A DNA stretch of 64,000 nt from contig QZDX01000010.1 of the NCBI GenBank assembly GCA_009917555.1, positions 62,001 through 126,000 of the forward strand, in the 5' to 3' direction. Of the stretch, positions 62,000 to 64,000 are shown in pieces. The position numbers were made by a program, and so were the translations under genes. Numbering within the stretch: position 1 is the stretch's first letter; the number at the start of each line of letters is the position of its first letter. A model generated the notes under the pieces. The model did not search any database. It was not told where the DNA came from and worked only from the letters and a program-made list of their open reading frames with translations. The stretch is from a bacterium 1XD21-13 (GTDB lineage: Bacteria > Bacillota > Clostridia > Lachnospirales > Lachnospiraceae).

Positions 62000-62092
62000 G
62001 GCTGTTAATTTTTAAATACTCCAATACTTTTCTATGTATTCTTCTGCTGTCCTTTGGGAAAGAGAAAGGATGTATCTAAAAACTATTTTTTG

Positions 62093-62992
62093 TTAAATAA
62101 CTGCCAGAACATCCAGCGTCTTATATTCTCCAATCCGCTCTCCTATCATTTCCCAGGTAATGTCCGAGGATACGAATTCGTAATCACTCCAAATCCGCTC
62201 AAGCTCTGCCTTGATCTGCGGAACCTCCTCCAATGCCTCTGCACCGTTTCGGACATAGTAGTCGGGAAGCAGAGCTCCTGCAATGATGCCTGTCTCCGGT
62301 GCAGGCGGCTCCTCGTCCTGGCTTAAGGCACATACCATCTGAAGAATTCCATCCAGATAAGCATCCATCTCCAGGTGAACCCCCTGAAGCCCGTTTAGGT
62401 CAAACACCTGAAAAGGCGCTCCTCCGGAAACGCTGATCTCGCTGCCCATTCCCCAGAAAGCCGGGTCATCCCCAAACTCATAGAGAGCACCGCACAGGTC
62501 TCGAAGCCCTTGAAAGGCTTCCTGCGTCGGCGGTCCCTGAAGGCATTGAAATACCGTATCCACAGCCCATCCAAGCTTTCCAAACACCTCACAGCCTGGA
62601 AGAGCAGACAGCCTTTCTCCCAGCTTCACAAGCCTTGCCAGAGACAAAAGCCCCCAGATCCGCACCTTTTCATACCGCAGAGCCTCGGATCTTTCCTCCA
62701 CCAGGGCCGGTATCTCATTATATAAAAGAGGTGCCTCCTCCAGCTCTCCAATCCGCTCGGAGCAGTCCTCCGTAAGGGTCTCCCCTACCTTTTCGTAGAC
62801 CGCATCCCTGGCATTGTAGATGGTATCTGCCCGGCAAAGCCACAGATTTGCCTCATTTAGCCTCTCCTGCTCCATAGCCTCCACGCCCAGCTGATAATAG
62901 GCTCTAACAAGGCCGGCCCAGTCCTTTTTCCGCTGGCACTCTTGGATTCGCTCCGCAGGAGACGCTTCCTTTTTTCCAAATAGATTGAACAT
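62093..62992 (-). CDS. Hypothetical helical protein
   Basis: A 299-residue soluble acidic protein. The N-terminal 70 residues (KKDWAGLVRAYYQLGVEAMEQ, LNEANLWLCRADTIYNA) look like TPR-type helix pairs. The rest contains alternating Glu/Leu helices and a Gly-rich strand region (GMGSEISVSGGAPFQVFDL). No membrane or signal segment. SD AAAGGAG precedes ATG 62992. I recognise no family. Confidence 0.65.
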   Translation of the reverse strand: MFNLFGKKEASPAERIQECQRKKDWAGLVRAYYQLGVEAMEQERLNEANLWLCRADTIYNARDAVYEKVGETLTEDCSERIGELEEAPLLYNEIPALVEERSEALRYEKVRIWGLLSLARLVKLGERLSALPGCEVFGKLGWAVDTVFQCLQGPPTQEAFQGLRDLCGALYEFGDDPAFWGMGSEISVSGGAPFQVFDLNGLQGVHLEMDAYLDGILQMVCALSQDEEPPAPETGIIAGALLPDYYVRNGAEALEEVPQIKAELERIWSDYEFVSSDITWEMIGERIGEYKTLDVLAVI

Positions 62993-63020
62993 TTTAATGC
63001 AACTCCTTTTTCTGATAGAT

Positions 63021-63050
63021 TTTATAAAAATATATGTTTTATAGCTTCAA
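63021..63050 (-). promoter_or_regulatory. Possible promoter of the hypothetical gene at 62.1 kb
   Basis: TTGAAG (63045-63050) and TATAAA (63021-63026) on the minus strand with 18-base spacer, about 30 bases before the start codon. Confidence 0.4.
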
Positions 63051-63085
63051 GCCTCATATGAAAGCTTCCCTCTAAAACAGAAAAG

Positions 63086-63595
63086 CTACTCCTCCCTTAC
63101 TGCGTAGAGAAATCGTCCCGCCCCTATCTCAGCGACATTTTTCATAAGCTCTGCATTGAGCCACAGGGCAAGGGCATACATGCTTTTTCCCTCAAAGGGC
63201 CATCTGCACAGCTCTCCTGATCGAAACTCCTGTTCCGTCATAGCTCCCAAAAACGCAGCCCAGTCATCGTGACAGCCCTTTAACTCCTGTATGGCTAAAG
63301 CCACACTTCCCGGCCAAATTACCTCCTCCCTTTCCAGAATCTGGTTCTCCTTGGAAGCACTCAGGGTTCCTTTCCACCAGTACATCATATGCCACAAAAT
63401 CCAGGCAATACTGGGAGGCCCTATGGTATAAGCTTCCGTATCCGGCCAGTCCGCAACCCACATCTCCGCCTGTCTTCTTACCTGCAGGCCGTGAGACGTT
63501 TTGCACCACAAGGCTTCCTCATCCTCCAGATCCGTGCAATGGTATAAAAACAACTGCCATCCAATATCCAATTGAAATAAGATTTCTTCTTTCAT
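63086..63595 (-). CDS. DinB-fold protein
   Basis: A 169-residue protein that looks like a DinB/YfiT four-helix bundle. PPSIAWILWHMMYWW near residue 60 has the conserved His, and NAELMKNVAEIG near the end is the last helix region; a His in the first helix (YHCTDLEDEE) could be another metal ligand. The family includes thiol-dependent transferases, but the reaction is unknown here. SD AAAGG is weak and close to ATG 63595. Confidence 0.7.
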   Translation of the reverse strand: MKEEILFQLDIGWQLFLYHCTDLEDEEALWCKTSHGLQVRRQAEMWVADWPDTEAYTIGPPSIAWILWHMMYWWKGTLSASKENQILEREEVIWPGSVALAIQELKGCHDDWAAFLGAMTEQEFRSGELCRWPFEGKSMYALALWLNAELMKNVAEIGAGRFLYAVREE

Positions 63596-63773
63596 AAAGC
63601 CTTTATTCCACTTTTCTTACTGACCTTTATTATACACCAGGACCTCATTCATAACAAGATCCAAGAAAAAATTATGTTGTCTGAGCTGTCACTTAAATTG
63701 ATATGAAATGTTATAAAGTTTCAGCCATTTTCTATCGATATATGCGCAAAGGGATTATATAGGCAAGGAGGAA
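63596..63773. other. AT-rich intergenic region without a gene
   Basis: No ORF or RNA motif is recognised. TATAAA-like and TATATA boxes are present but none has a matching -35 at proper distance. It separates the DinB-fold gene from the short plus-strand ORF. Confidence 0.5.
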
Positions 63774-63860
63774 ATGTTCAACCAGACCAAAAAGGAATTT
63801 CTGCGTGAAAACGGCATTCTGAACGGCAACACCAACTGGCAGATTGGCTGGCCCTTTTGA
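63774..63860 (+). CDS. Possible 28-residue small ORF
   Basis: ATG at 63774 directly behind AAGGAGGAA begins a 28-codon frame (MFNQTKKEFLRENG then NWQIGWPF) that ends at TGA 63860. The SD is very strong but only two bases from the ATG, which is tight. A hairpin follows. It may be a true small protein, a leader peptide, or the 5' remnant of a lost gene. No family recognised. Confidence 0.35.
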   Translation: MFNQTKKEFLRENGILNGNTNWQIGWPF

Positions 63861-63863
63861 ATC

Positions 63864-63944
63864 ATAGGGGCTCTGGCTTTTCCAATATCAAGTGTACGCA
63901 AACCGTCCGAACACAGATATGGAAAAGTCGGAGCCCCTATTTTG
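63864..63944 (+). terminator. Long hairpin with T-rich tail after the small ORF
   Basis: ATAGGGGCTC pairs with GAGCCCCTAT and, after three mismatched/wobble bases, CTTTTCCA pairs with TGGAAAAG; four more pairs follow. The plus-strand 3' side has TTTT. The right arm includes an in-frame TAG of a possible minus-strand partial frame (63937-63999). Confidence 0.65.
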
Positions 63945-64000
63945 TCGCTATTCCGTCCCCCATCACATCAAATCCCGTTTCTCCACCCCCATAACCGAAA

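Noticed and set aside
61851-62024. 58-residue N-terminal extension of the response regulator
   Set aside because: It covers the leader hairpin and palindrome, lacks a ribosome site, and receiver homology starts at 61850.
63937-63999. Minus-strand frame ending FGYGGGETGFDVMGDGIATK
   Set aside because: Only 20 codons are visible at the window edge with no recognised domain; could be chance.
1-64000. CRISPR array, prophage, toxin-antitoxin or defence island
   Set aside because: No regular spaced repeats, phage structural genes, transposases or recognised defence genes were found on either strand.

Overview
The window reads as chromosomal DNA of a spore-forming, anaerobic Clostridia member, most likely Lachnospiraceae (inference). 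Pointers are intermediate GC content, strong AGGAGG-type ribosome binding sites, an NfnAB ferredoxin transhydrogenase, meso-diaminopimelate dehydrogenase, and sporulation genes (ylbJ/spoVV, yqfC-yqfD, a SpoVB-like flippase, a BofC-like protein). All but four of the roughly 62 genes listed lie on the minus strand, so the window is read right to left. I see no CRISPR array, rRNA, prophage or intact insertion sequence.

Layout from left to right. 1-7.8 kb: a truncated zinc-ribbon membrane protein, yfbR nucleotidase, a cysteine-peptidase-like protein, an FMN-binding protein, miaB, and envelope membrane proteins including an acyltransferase. 7.8-13.7 kb: a partial histidine operon (hisZ-hisG fusion, an inserted acyltransferase gene, hisD, hisB, and a hisIE with an extra N-terminal HisA/HisF-like half-barrel) behind a consensus promoter. 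13.7-24.8 kb: recU, an M50-like protease, a TPR protein, RNA modification enzymes (RluA type, RsuA, RsmF), a YgiQ radical SAM protein, a HAD phosphatase, an SDR, a small alarmone synthetase and an M23 peptidase. 24.8-38.5 kb: pepD, ylbJ on the plus strand, coaD, rsmD, proA, folate cyclo-ligase, patatin, a BofC-like protein, a SpoVB-like flippase, a DUF3048 lipoprotein, and ybeY-phoH-yqfD-yqfC. 38.5-46.2 kb: a DUF2284 protein, ddh, tRNA-Ala(GGC), rlmH, a response-regulator/(p)ppGpp-synthetase fusion, a zinc-ribbon membrane protein, a DUF1266 lipoprotein and nfnBA. 46.3-58 kb: a Dabb protein, a zinc-ribbon/TPR protein, ftsK, a PBP, ftsW/rodA, a U32 peptidase, a ZapA-like coiled coil, ruvB and ruvA. 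58-64 kb: a plus-strand coiled-coil gene, a PEBP/membrane chimera, a histidine kinase with its response regulator, a hypothetical protein, a DinB-fold protein and a possible 28-residue ORF.

The most promising undescribed item is the gene at 40792-41862. It joins a phosphorylatable receiver domain, through a coiled coil, to a RelA/SpoT-type nucleotide synthetase domain, which would put alarmone synthesis under two-component control. It has its own near-consensus promoter and sits directly upstream of rlmH. Second is the histidine operon, with two unusual fusions and an envelope acyltransferase gene inside it. Several regulatory structures also stand out: a perfect 19-bp palindrome over the zapA promoter, a terminator arm that carries the ribosome binding site of the next gene, nested inverted repeats at the 5' end of the ftsK message, and palindromes at the his and two-component promoter regions. 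All functional assignments are by recognition of family motifs in the translated sequence; no database search was run.
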